In this document: positions 23,801-37,800 of the stretch, piece after piece
Numbering within the stretch: position 1 is the stretch's first letter
How the letters are laid out: each line of letters opens with the position of its first letter
Origin: Pyrus communis
Lineage: Eukaryota; Streptophyta; Magnoliopsida; Rosales; Rosaceae
Assembly: GCF_963583255.1 (NCBI RefSeq)
Contig: NC_084804.1
Span: 18,604,723 to 18,668,722, forward strand
DNA: 64,000 nucleotides
Direction: 5' to 3'
Made by a program: the position numbers and the translations under genes
Notes under the pieces: model-generated
The model's input: the letters and a program-made list of their open reading frames with translations, nothing else
What the model was told of the DNA's origin: nothing
Database searches by the model: none

Positions 23801-26800
23801 GACATGTGATGATGCTTTAAAGGATTTTATAACATGGAAGCTTGGTACGCTAGTGTCTATTGTGCGTCAGGTAATGTCTTGGCCCCTTTTAAGTTTTCAT
23901 ACATGTAGTGATTGTGGATGATTTCTTGATGATTATATATATGGGCATGATGTGCTGTGCAGCATATTGGGAAATATCTGCATGAGTTGCTCGTTCTAAT
24001 TTCAGAATTATGGTCAACCTTCAGTTTTCCTGCTGCTGGCCGTCCTCAACTTGGTTATCCAGTTAGTTTGACCTTTTCTTTTTGGTTACAATTGCTCTTA
24101 TCATGAGATTGATCTCTTGTTCTTGAAAGTATAGTTTTTATTTTTTTTATTTTTTATTTTTTTTATTTTATAAATTCCCATTGTGATTATTTTCTGTTCT
24201 CCTGTAATCTTTCTCAGGTTCTGCATCTGGTGGAGCAGCTTTGCTTGGCTCTCAATGATGAATTTCGAACATACCTTCCGGATATTCTTCCATGTTGTAT
24301 TCAAGTTCTAAGTGATGCAGAACGGTATAACGATTATACTTATGTTCTTGACATCCTCCATACCCTTGAAGTGTTTGGTGGTTAGTACTCTTCATTTTTA
24401 ATTACTGTGAATATCGATATTTATTGATATTAGAAACTTATTTTTCAAGTCTCGTAAAAAATCCTTATAAGACTGGATTAGCTTGTTAATGAAATGAAAG
24501 TATCATAGATATTTGAGAATCAAATTGGTGACTTGAAGAATTGGATGGAGTGTAATAGAACTTTGGAAGGTTTTAAGGGAGTGGGAGTGGGTGAACTATG
24601 GGACCGAGTTAGATACTGGCCAGCTCTTTGGGCATCTGTTTCGACTGAGTTTAGGAATTATTCTCACTCTTCTGTAAGGATGGGTGGTTTAGCAACTGTA
24701 AAATGTGTTTAGTTTCAAGTTTGATTTTTGTAAATTAGTCCTATTTGAGAAATCTAGTTTAGTACTTTAGGTTTGATTTTAGTTGGTGGATTTCTTTTCC
24801 ACTTTTTGTAAATTCTGCTGTTAATAATTAATTTGTTTCTTTACAAAAAAAAATGGTGCCTTGAATTTAAGGAAAGTGGTTGTGTGGATATGCAATTTCT
24901 CAAAGAGTAAGTGCAAGAAAGAATCAGATTGGGAAAAGAAGAAATTTCATTTTGTGAGTTACAGGTAAAATACAAGCAAGAGTTAGAAAATTTGACCCCT
25001 TTGTAACACTTGCGAAAGTAGAATATTCATATTTGATAGTCCTGCTTGAATATTGTTTTCTTTTTTCTCAAGATAGTAGAACCTAAAATAATGGGCAAAC
25101 GTATGCTCCTGTTATTTTAGAACAGTTCCTTTGTGTTGATTATGAGAGTTATTAAAATAATGCCTGCAGGTGGTTTTAATGTATGATTCTAATTTCTAAA
25201 TCATGGTAAAGGGGGATTAAGAGGATTTAATTTATGGATGACTTAATAACTGCAGGTTAGAGAGAGAATTTGCTGAAGATAAAATGGTTCCTTACTGAAA
25301 AAAACTGCACCTTTGTATTGTTCATAAGCTGTATTAATGTAGCTGTCAGAGATACATGTTAAAAACTTGGAATAATTCAGGGTTCCATTAGTAACTACAA
25401 TGTCCCGGGAGCAAAATTACTGCATATAAGCACGACTTGAGATTCATATTCTACAATCTAAGAATCAATTAAGCATCAAGTGATGTGCATATATTGGTTA
25501 ACAATCTGGGGTAGTAATTGGATGACCATGAGTAGTTACTGACCTGGAAACTTCAAAGTGATTGGGTATGAAGTTATTAGACTGATGGAAGAAAGGCTTC
25601 CATTGATAAGCATAAAGCTCTGGGATTATTTGTTTTATTTGTGTCTGCTTTCTTATAAATAGATTAGTCATCATATTTGGATGGAAATTTATAGTGAATG
25701 GCCATCAGATTTTTAGATACCTTATAATGTAGCATTTATAAGTTTGTAACTGATAGCTTTATTGTAGCCTTTTCTATTTGGATTAATGGATTGTGCAAAA
25801 TTGCTTGTTTTCATTTTAGATTTGGAAATGTTAGGCTTTTTGGTCTTCTGTTTCAAAGGGCTGTATGGCTGGCTGTTTGGGACTTTTAAGTTCCAAAGGA
25901 TATTATGGTTTCCTCTGTTGGAGGCTTGGAGCTCAAAAAAGCATTTTGTTAAGCTTTGTTTTTACCATGAAGAAAATATGAATCTGCTGTTCTGGAGTAT
26001 ATGTATGCCAACATGTAAAGACTCATTCAGTGTCCAAATGTAGGAACATTGGATGAACATATGCATCTTCTTCTTCCTGCACTCATTCGCTTGTTTAAAG
26101 TTGATGCCTCAGTGGACATAAGACGTGCTGCTATTAAAACTTTGACGAAACTGATCCCTCGTGTGCAGGTTGTCATCACACCCTCTACTCCTTTTGTTTT
26201 TTATGTACTTCAGTTATATTTGGACAGATTATTGTTCTTGAACAACATGTTCAATGTAATGTGTTGTTATTATTTTTTTTTTCAGGTTACTGGTCACATA
26301 TCTTCTCTCGTGCATCACTTAAAGCTAGTCTTAGATGGGTCCGGTTCCTTTCATAACCTGCCCATTAACTATATGATCTGATCTTCGTGTGCAACTGTTG
26401 GTCTTTCTAGACATTGGTTGAAAATTGTCTTCAAGTTTCTTAAACACACCCTCCTGTTTTATATGACTATTTTAGACTATTATATCCTATATTTTTTTTG
26501 GCTACTATTATTGCTTGTTTTAGAACTGATTCTCCTTCCTTTGCAGTGAATCCCAATTAATGATAGCTTGCTTCCATTTCATTGTAATTTTTTTATATTT
26601 ATTTTAGAAATATTTGTTTGAGACATCATTTGTACTTTATAATATGGATGGTTAAACAGTTAAAGTCAAGACTTCAACTTTGATCTTTCTTTAACTCAGT
26701 GCTCACTCTGTTATTCTGATTCTGTTATTGCATTGCCCTAAAGTTGAGGATGTGTGTTATGTTTCACTATTTCCAGGCTTTCCATTTTGTGTGGTTGGTG

Positions 26801-29473
26801 TGTATCCCTTGAATATGTCTGAGGGTGTGTTTAATGGTTTTATCACTTTATGTTATGAATAATTTGGGAGAACCTTTTCTTCTGTTTGATGTTATAACTT
26901 GTAGCTTAAGACTTATCTGGGAATCTTCAGTACCATGGAATTTAGGTTCATATTTTGTTTTTTAGTTACTTATCTAACACTCGTAGCTGTTTAAATTTTT
27001 GTGTTACAGCAAGAATGATGAGCTCCGGAAGGATGCTGTTGATGCCCTTTATTGTCTAGCTCATGCCCTTGGGGAGGACTTCACAATTTTTATCCCATCA
27101 ATACACAAACTTCTGCTGAGACATCGCTTAAGGGTCTTCCTCATTCCCTAACTTTATTGCCTTATTTTTTCTTTTAAAAAGACATTGTTTGTGATTTCCT
27201 ACTTTTGCTGATTAAGTAAAAAAGGTTATTTCATTTCAGCATAAGGAATTCGAGGAAATTGAAGGATGGTTGAAGCAACATGAACCTCTAATTTTGGGGA
27301 GTACAACTTTTCAAAGATTAAGCCGACGGCTTCCAGCAGAGGTTATTACTGACAATTGGAATGATTTAGAGACTGACCCTTATGATGTTGGGTCAGATGT
27401 GCAGAAACAACTTCGAGGCCATCAGGTATATCTCTCCCTTGATTACACGTTCTGTAAGTTGCATGCTATAGTGTTTCACACTGCTGCAGTCAAAATGTCT
27501 TGGAAGATCAATGTAGTGCCCTAGAAAACGCCTGGTATGGATTGGGGTCACTATGTTGTGAGATGGTATTTAAATATATGAACAACATGCTGAGTGCAGT
27601 GGGCTAGCAGTTCCTAGGGCATTTAGTTATAAATATAAAGTATTACATTATTAGGAATGACATGTCGAGCAGATCATGTATAGTGTAGCCGCTTCTAATT
27701 TAGTGGCAACTGTTTTGCAAGCATAGAAGTTGGTGTCAAACACAGTGCATATAATATATTACTGCGCAATCTTTTCTTTAAATTTTTGTTCATGTGATTG
27801 GTGAATGTTTATTTTGATATTAAGTTCATCTAACTTAGCACGTAATATGGTTGTTAAACATGACAACGTTTCTTTTTATTTGCTATTCGAATTTGCTAGG
27901 GTTATTATGACATGATCTATTATTTTTTGGTCTATGCTAGTATAAGTGTTCTGGTTTTGGTGTGCTGCTTATGTATGTTTTCGAGATGCATATATCTAGT
28001 TATGTCTGATTGGCTTTGCCCTCATATTTATTTTTTATTTTTTATGATAATACTATTTCTTTTTATTTTGGCTGTAAGTTGATTTTTGACTTGTACAAGT
28101 TACATACAGGTCAATGATGGTCGATTACGCACTGCTGGGGAGGCTTCTCAGCGCAGTACCAAAGAAGATTGGGCAGAATGGATGAGACATTTTAGTATTG
28201 AACTTCTGAAGGAATCTCCTTCTCCTGCTTTACGAACCTGTGCAAGGCTTGCACAGCTGCAGGTATTGCATATTATAATTATTTGTCCGTAACTTCTTTT
28301 GGTGTTTGCGCTCTGATATCCTCCTTTTTGCAGCCATTTGTTGGGCGGGAGCTATTTGCAGCTGGTTTTGTTAGCTGTTGGGCACAGCTAAATGAGACTA
28401 GTGAGAAACAGTTAGTTGGAAGTTTGGAGATGGCATTTTCATCCCCAAATTTACCTCCTGAAATTTTGGCAACACTTCTTAACTTGGTATGCCTTTTTCA
28501 TTATATTATTACTCCACGAGTCGTGTGATTTTAGCTTGGTGTGCTTAAAGCCTCTGTTGTTTCATGATTACATTTACATATATGTATGTAACTATGTATG
28601 ATGAATGTATATAATTTTTTTCTGTTGAGGGCGTCCATTTATAGTTTAAGTAGGAGCATGTCAGTAACATGTTGCCAACATATGAATAACATGATTATTA
28701 TCAATTTATCACCATTAGGTCAATTTTTATTGGAGACATTGTGTTTGTCTATTTGTTTGATCATAATTTGATAGCAAAATTAGTTCAACTTTGCTGATTT
28801 TTTGTAAGAATGATCCTTAACTATAGACAGCTTGGATCATCAGATAACGTTTAGGTCGGGCTCACCAATGTGATCTCCTACTTTCCCTTATAAAAATGCA
28901 TCTCTTATGTATAAGTTGAGTCCAAGCTATCTGTGTGGGACTGATTTTAAGTAAGTGTGAGAAAGCTATATTCTATTAGGATTATAATGGGGTGGGGGTA
29001 GCAGAACTACGGGATAGAGTAAGATAGTCGGCAGCCCTCTGGGCATCAGTTTCGAATGAGTTCAGGGATTATTCTCTTTCTCATATAGTGTGGGATATGT
29101 GTTAGCAGCCGTAAAATGATTTTGGTTGACGTTATGTTACTTGTAAATAGATCTACTTGAGAGCTCTTAGCTAGTTTTGCTAGATGGTGGATTTCTTATC
29201 CACTATTTTGTAATTCATGTTATTTTTTTAATAAAGTGTTGTCATTTCTTCTCCAAAAAAAAAAAAAAAAAAAAATTAGGATCTCATGGGCAAATGTGAC
29301 ATCTAAATAAACCTACAGTTCAAATTCGAACATGCAAAAAATTAGGCAAACACTTGTCAAACAAATAATGAAAAAAAAAAAAAAATCTGTTAGGAATGTT
29401 AAAAATCACCATCCTTTTGCTCTAAGTCTAAATTATCATATAGATGATGGAGAAGAAAAGGAATTGTGTATGT

Positions 29474-29507
<34 letters not shown>

Positions 29508-31838
29508 CTCCTTCCGTTGAGAGATCCCTCAAATAAGGACACCTTTGTGGGGCCCACTCCACATCGTATTTCAACAATCCAACCGTCCATCATTTAGGTC
29601 TTCCTCAAAGATCATCTCCACCAAAAATCACCCAATCCGAAACCATTTGACATTGAATTAAATGGTAGTCATAATAGTGTTTCTTTGAAATTGTATTTGC
29701 CAATTTATTGCAAGGATGATTTAAGAATGATGTACTAAAATATAGACGGTTTGGATCATTGAAATATATTAAGGAATGAGCACCACAAAGATGTCCCTCA
29801 ATACATATACATATATATATATATAGTCAATAATATTCTATTATTTATGTCCTGTATTATGTATATCTATATATATATAAACTAAATAACTAGAGGTTCT
29901 GTATGGAAACATGGAGAAGAAAAAAAAGGAAACTGCGTCCTGCATCAACTTTCTCTTGCATGAGACCTGCATCAACTTTCTCTTGCATGAGATAGCAGTT
30001 CCGTTTCCCTGGTTGGATTTTTATTGATTTTGTTTAATTAATTGTGTCTGAAGGCAGAGTTCATGGAACACAATGAGAAGCCTCTTCCTATAGACATTCG
30101 CCTGCTTGGTGCTCTTGCAGAAAAGGTACAGTTAATTTTTTTTTTACATTTTTTGGGAAGGATCCCAGTTTTTGTTATCTCTTACATGTTTCACGTATGT
30201 TTACTTATCTATTTTACATTTCAGTGTCGTGCATTTGCAAAGGCCTTGCATTACAAAGAAATGGAATTTGAAGGAGCGCGCTCCAAGAAAATGGACCCTG
30301 TTGCTGTAGTTGAAGATCTTATACATATAAACAACCAGTTACACCAGCATGAGGTTCGATGGAAAAGAAAATCATTATGCCACTTCCTAACTATATTTTG
30401 AGGTTTGATATTTCTGTGAACATTGGCTGTCATTTATTGATAAATTTGTGTTTTCTCAGGCTGCAGTTGGAATATTGACCTTTGCCCAACTAGATTTGGA
30501 TGTTCAACTCAAAGAGTCATGGTAACTTTTAATAGTATACATTCCAAGAATTTTCTTCCCCTTGTAACAAATCCTTTTTTTCCTGCCTTTCTTTGACAAT
30601 AGGATTTTCAGGAGCCTTTTCTTCTCTTGAAATTTCCATGCCCTTTACTGAATTGTCATTTATTTTAAAGAAAGCAACCTAGTTTCTACTAACTTTGCAG
30701 AAGAATGACTCATATAAAACCTTGTCCACTGCATCTCTCTACTTGTTTAGGTATGAGAAGTTGCAGCGATGGGACGATGCTCTCAAGGCCTACACTGAAA
30801 AAGCCTCTCAAGCATCGAGTCCACGTCTTGTTTTGGATGCCGCTTTAGGTCTGTGTTGCTTATTTTATTGTTGTTTTGGACGCCGCTTTATATTTAATGT
30901 GTTATTAAGTATCTTTAAATTTACTGTTATTATCATGTAATCGTTTATCTTTATGTATGGTATCATTCTTTCTTGCATTTTGAATATGGTTTGTATTGGT
31001 GGCTTCTTTAGGTCGGATGCGATGTCTTGCTGCTTTGGCACGATGGGAGGAGCTTAACAACCTGTTCAAGGAATATTGGACCCCAGCTGAACCGGCTGCT
31101 CGGTTGGAAATGGCATCAATGGTTGGTTTGTGATTAAACAGGGCTTGTTTGTCCTTAGGTCCATAATTTAACAAATTTGGTTGTGCTAGGCTGCTAATGC
31201 TGCTTGGAACATGGGGGAGTGGGATCAAATGGCAGAATATGTGTCTCGGTTAGATGATGGTGATGAAACCAAACTTAGGGGCTTGGGGAACACTGCTGCT
31301 AGTGGGGATGGAAGTGGTAATGGAACATTCTTTAGAGCTGTTCTGTTAGTTCGAAGAGGAAAGGTACACTTTACTTTTTCCATAATCTACATTTAGATAA
31401 CATAAAATATAATTATAGTGATAGATTCTACTTTATGGCATTTCAAAAAGTTATATATCACCATTTTAAGATCATGAAACATCCATTTTACTGTTTTTCT
31501 AATATCTATCGAACCTAACATGAGTAAGAATATTTGTTAATCAGCAAGGATCAGCTTGGCAGGACATTAAAATATTAAAACCATTGAAGCATTTATGCTT
31601 TTCATTAACAACTAGTCAAAATAGGTTAATATATGCGAAAAAGTCTACTTTAGTTAAACTTTTTATTTTACAGATTAGTCATTATAATACACTGTATTTG
31701 CTTTAAAAAGACCACTTATTTGAATGAGACAGAATGCCTCTTTGTTCATTGTGGACAGTGATCATTGAGAATTTCAAAGTTCACGTTTTGTTATACAGTC
31801 AAGTCAGCTTCTTAGTTTTTATATTATCTGTGTACATA

Positions 31839-31872
<34 letters not shown>

Positions 31873-34800
31873 TAATATATTATATATAATATTGATTATA
31901 GAAGAGAGAGTTTTTGAAGTTCTCATTGTACCTAAAGGATATACTAAGTGGCAACCAGTAAGGGTGCCTGAACAATTTGGGAACATTCTTTGTTTTTTAA
32001 TGTATTTGACCTATTCTATTTTGTTTTCTGTTGTCTCCGGGCACAGTATGATGAAGCACGTGAGTATGTTGAGAGAGCTAGGAAATGCTTGGCAACAGAG
32101 CTCGCTGCTTTGGTGAGTCTTCTATATTTTTTTCATTATACTATGAGTCCATGTGATTGAGTTTCACATGATGGGGTTGAAGCATTCAGCTGGGATTTAG
32201 AAATAATGACCATATTTATTTCAATGCTAATATATTGTCTATGTCAGAATGGTTCTGTATAAGTGTATGGACCTAAATTTAATCCAAAGCAAAGGTTTGT
32301 GGGGTTCTGAGCTTTACAGAAAAGGGGGTTAATCTACCAGTATGGGACCTTTGTGCTTAACTACAAATGACCTATATACAGCAGAAGAGGAAATAATGGC
32401 AACTGTTGTTATAGGTGTGTCTGCGTCCAAGTGTTCAGTATGTTGGATTTACTAGTCTTAGGTGCAAAGATGGGGAGGACAAAGTTGTTACCTCTTTCCA
32501 TATGCCTGTTTTCAATGGATTGATTTTGTCTTTCCTTTATGTTTTCCACTTGATTGGCTGTTTCTTCCTTATAAGATGCGTTCTTTATTATATAATAATA
32601 TGGGTCTGTTATGTTTATAAGTTAGGTTTGTATACCGAGGTTATGCTTATCTGAAAGGCTGAAAAAAAATTACTCGCAATTTAATGGTTTGAAACACTTG
32701 GTCAGAGCAAGCCATACATTCCATTTTCAGCAGAACTTTCTGAGTTACTTTCAGTATCATTAACTTGGCAATGTAATATACCGGATACCACAGTAGCCCC
32801 CCGCATGTAATAGTTTTTCCTTTTGGATATTTTGATTATTGACATCTTCACTTTGTAGGTTTTGGAGAGCTATGAACGTGCATATGGCAATATGGTCCGT
32901 GTTCAGCAACTGTCAGAACTTGAAGAGGTTTGCTCTTTGTTTTTTTCTTTTTGGAGACGGGTTGAGAAGCGAGGTTGTTCCCTCTATATTTGTTGCATGA
33001 ATCGTAATGTGAAAATCCATAATCAGGTCATTGATTATTGCACACTTCCCCTGGGAAACCCTGTTGCTGAAGGACGACGAGCACTTATTCGCAATATGTG
33101 GAATGAGCGGATACAAGGAGCAAAACGTAATGTTGAGGTGAACATGCTTTATTTATAATTAGTTTATGCATAGCTAATAAATGAACGGATAAATAAAAGG
33201 CTCCAAGGGAAATATGGTAACATTTGGATTCATAAACTTTCTTCTTTAACTTTTTCTATTGGATTAAGATCGTTACTTCATAGTCAAAGTAATCAAGTTT
33301 ACTTCTCTGGATATATACATTTTGACCTTTAATGTCAACCTTCTGCAGCCCTTGCTCTTGGTTTTTTATGTGGTTTGACCCGGCCATATGTTCTTGGTCA
33401 CAGCTGGGACAAAAACTAAAACTCAGTATTTATGTATTTTATTGATTTGACATTATTTCTGCATTTGTGTGATTATATAGTCTAGTATATACAATCTTGA
33501 TATCCACAGATACTGGAAAATAATTGTGCGATTGCTGCTAGGCCAGAAAAACCTAAGAGAGCTAGACTGTTCCATCTAGTTATGTTTCATGCCCCCACAA
33601 CATCGGGCTGGGGTTATCTGTAATTAACATCAGTTCAAGAACATATGCATGCCAATCCACATCTCATGGTTGGTTTACTGAAACTTTTCTGGCTGCATCA
33701 GCTACTTCTAAATGTGACCATACTTAATATGCAGGTATGGCAGGCGCTTTTAGCAGTTAGAGCACTTGTTCTACCTCCAACAGAAGATATTGACACTTGG
33801 CTTAAGTATGCTTACCTTTGTCGGAAAAGTGGGCGAATTAGTCAGGCTAGATCTACTTTAGTCGAACTCTTACAGGTTGGTGGTACATAATTATCAAAGG
33901 ATGCTAGCATTGCATTTATTCTCATCTTGTTTGTTTGTTTGAACATGGTTTAATTGTGTTCAGTATGATCCTGAAACATCTCCTGAAAGCGTGCGGTATG
34001 ATGGGCCCCCACAAGTGATGCTTGCATATTTGGAATACCAATGGTCACTTGGAGAGGACATAAAGCGCAAGGAAGCATTTGCTAGGCTACAGGTAGAAAA
34101 TTTTACCTTTTTGTGTAAGCACCAATGAGCAAGTACTTCTGCTTCAACTAGCTATGCACTACCTACTTCCGAAATTTCTTATTGTGTATATTGTTTGGCT
34201 GGGGCAATATGGTTCAGAATTTGGCAGTAGAGCTTTCAAGTCGACCTAGTATTCAACCGGTTACCCCGTCTGGCTTGATGAGCTCTAGTAGTCTGAGTGT
34301 TCCACTTGTCGCCCGTGTGCATCTCATACTGGGAGACTGGAATTGGGCTCTTTCTCCTGGATTGGATGATGATTCTATACAAGGTGTTATTTGCTTATTT
34401 AAGTTCCAGATAACCACTGCAGAAATTATCAATCTTCTTTTGTTAATTAACTATAATTTTGTGTAGAAATTCTCAATGCCTTCCGGACTGCAACTCAATG
34501 TGCCAATAAATGGGCAAAGGCATGGCACAAGTGGGCACTGTTTAATACAGCAGTGATGTCACTTTATAATGTAAGAGGTTGTGCAAATGTCGCGTCACAG
34601 TTTGTTGTTGCAGCGGTCACTGGATATTTTCATTCGATAGCATGTTCAGCGAATACTAAAGGTGTTGATGATAGTTTACAGGTAAATATTATTCCTTGAC
34701 TAAGTGTTATTTGCAACATGAGTACCATTCTGGACTTGCCTGTTCACCCCTGAGCCAGATTTGGGTATTTTGTGTAGTGTTCAATTTGTCTCTGTACTGC

Positions 34801-37800
34801 CTTTGAAGAGCTGGGCCTTTCACTTGATTTCTGTACATAAAGTTTCTCTTTAATATAGATCACCTGCTTTCTTTGAACATTTTGGTTTCTATGTTTTGCA
34901 CTGGCTCTACAACTTCAGGTTCTTGCATACAAATTGCACTTTCTAGAATCTGAGAGGCATCCATGCTGTGTAAATTGGGTTATGTGGTAGGAATCTAAGT
35001 AACTTACGCTAGTTTTGATTTGTGAGGATTATAATAGATATCTGACCATGCATTTGTATATCCTAATTCCTAATAGAAGCATAAAAGGAAAGATACTATT
35101 CTCATTAATAATACCTCTATTTCATAAATATCATTTATCATACAGTTTCATTTGTTATGTGCAGGATATTCTTCGTCTTCTTACATTGTGGTTCAACCAT
35201 GGAGCTACTGCAGAAGTGCAAATGGCACTACAGAAAGGGTTTGCACATGTTAATATTAATACATGGCTGGTGGTTTTGCCTCAAATAATCGCCAGGATAC
35301 ATTCTAATACCAATGCTGTGAGGGAACTGATACATTCGCTTTTGGTTCGGATTGGACAAAGTCATCCACAGGTATGCTTTTGATGAACTAAAGCATTCTT
35401 CAGACTGACTAGTTCCTTATTTTAGTTACTTCTTTTCACTTTATAATTTTGTATTTCATTTGACATAAGACATGTAGCCTCAAGGTATGTTATGCCTTTG
35501 CAATGCCTCATATAGTTATTCAGTCTTCTGTTGTTGAATTTCATGTTGTATGCAATTGTGACGACTGCTCCTTAATTAACTTGTAGGTTAAATCTCATTT
35601 TGGGCTCAAGTTCCTGGAGCATGTCTTGCAGCAACTTAAATGCCAATAATTCATATAATGAGACTTGCTTAAGTACTAAACTCACTAAATTCCTTTTGCA
35701 GGCTCTTATGTACCCTCTCCTTGTAGCATGTAAATCAATAAGTAATTTACGTAAAGCTGCAGCTCAAGAAGTGGTTGACAAAGTTCGGCAGCATAGTGGT
35801 GTGCTTGTGGACCAGGTGAATAGTTCAATTTAATTTCCACCAACTTTTCCAGTTCCTTCTCCCTGTTTGGCAATAGAAAACCCTTACAGAAAGTTGATTT
35901 TGGCTACAGGCACAGCTTGTGTCAAAGGAACTAATCCGGGTCGCAATACTTTGGCATGAAAAGTGGCATGAGGGTCTGGAAGAAGCTAGTCGCCTGTATT
36001 TTGGTGAACATAACATTGAGGGAATGCTAAAAGAATTGGAGCAACTCCATGAAATGCTTGAGGAAGGAGCTAAAGAGAACAATACAACCATAAAAGAGAA
36101 AGCATTCATTGAGGTTGGTTTCATTGCTTGTGTTGCACTTGGTTTTAAAATCGTTTCTGCATCTTGTGCCAGTCAACATTTTTCCAACCTCTTGAATAGC
36201 TAACTGTGAAATTAAATGCCAAATCAGAGTATTATATCCTTCCTAAGCAAACTGCTGTCTCACTTTCTCACTCGTCAAAACCTTCACTGGAACTCTGCTT
36301 AAGTTCACTTCTGAGTACATCACCATTGTGTGAATCTCAGGCATATCGTCATGATTTGCTGGATGCCTATGAGTGCTGCATGAAATTTAAGAGAACAGGG
36401 AAAGATGCTGAGCTTACTCAGGTACGAAGATTTTCTAGAGCAAAATGTCGGTTGTTTTACTTTTTGAGTTGGTTAATCCTTGTCCTTCTTCAAGAATGAC
36501 TTGAATCCATTAGTATCCTCGAACTGTTAGGTAATAAATGGTCAATCTGTTATCTTGTGTGTGTGAGTTGGATCCTTGTTCTAGATACAGTGGAAACATA
36601 CTTACCAATTCGTGGTTTTCCTTTACTTATTTGTTTCTCCATTATTGAAGTCAGTTAGATGTATTATGCATGAGCCTTCTCATTCTAACAGCTTACCTGT
36701 TACACTTTTCAACTAATCTCACTTACATTCATGGCTAACTTGCCTCATCTTCTGCCTTTAGATTTAAAGTTTGTTTATTTGTGAATAGTATGATTTGTGT
36801 TAAAACTTTCTTCATCAATTGTGTTTATTTGTGAATACAGTTCTTGGATTTTATATGCATGTTAACTGCTGCTTCTCTACAGCATAGGGATTGTGGCATC
36901 AAAATTTTATTTGAGTTTTGTCATAATCTCAGATACTAAATATTTAAACCATGCCTTGATCAGGCTTGGGATGTTTACTATCAGGTATTTAGACGAATAG
37001 ATAAGCAGCTGGAGAGTCTTACTACTCTGGACTTAGAGGTAAGGACATCTCCTTTCATGTTTGACTTATGTCATTATATATTCACTGACATTTTTCTCTA
37101 CATATGGTTACTAGTCCGTCTCACCAGAGTTGTTGGAATGTCGTAATTTGGAGCTCGCTGTTCCTGGGAGATATCGTGCGGGTAAGCACACAATTTCACA
37201 ATAATTGATATGTATTGGTATTCAACCTGAGTTAATAAATTGATAATTTTCATATTGCAGAATCTCCTGTTGTAACAATTGCATCGTTTGCATGCCAACT
37301 TGTTGTCATAACATCCAAACAAAGACCAAGAAAATTGACGATTCGTGGGAGTGATGGTAAGGATTATGCCTTCTTGCTGAAGGGACATGAAGATTTACGC
37401 CAAGATGAACGCGTCATGCAGGTAACCCCTTTCTCTTTACCTAAATAATTGTTACATATTTGGATACTGGGTTCCTAAATTTGTATTTCGTCTTTCTGTA
37501 TAGACCTAAATACTTCTCCTCGCTATGTTAGTTACACATAAAACCTGACCTGGGGCTTTTTTAGCTTTTTGGTTTGGTGAATACACTACTGGAGAATTCA
37601 ACAAAAACTGAGGAGAAGGATCTCTCCATTGAACGATATGATGTCATTCCATTGTCTTCAAACAGTGGACTAATTGGTTGGGTTCCAAACTGTGACACGC
37701 TTAACCAGCTCATCAGGGAGTACAGAGATGCCCGAAAGGTGAGTTGGTTCCCTTTAATTGCTTCATTTTTTTTCTGACAGCCCTAAATGTTAGCGGAGTG

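Larger units (their letters stand above)
14869..24380 (+). other. TOR: TOR exons 1-21 (N-terminal HEAT region)
   Basis: Exons: 14869-14949, 15302-15640, 15725-15799, 16111-16382, 16908-17067, 17191-17334, 17464-17633, 17745-17949, 18027-18206, 18843-18995, 19273-19394, 19530-19629, 19726-19821, 20068-20198, 22523-22625, 22704-22886, 23135-23227, 23355-23390, 23772-23870, 23963-24061, 24218-24380. Exon 18 is a 36-nt micro-exon ([12 protein letters not shown]). Exon 12 has a tandem CAGCAG acceptor. These exons encode helical HEAT repeats (for example [21 protein letters not shown]) that form the scaffold binding RAPTOR. Confidence 0.93.

Noticed and set aside
29332..29593. Open frames with Thr-His or Cys-Val runs
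   Set aside because: They are produced by the CA microsatellite in TOR intron 27.
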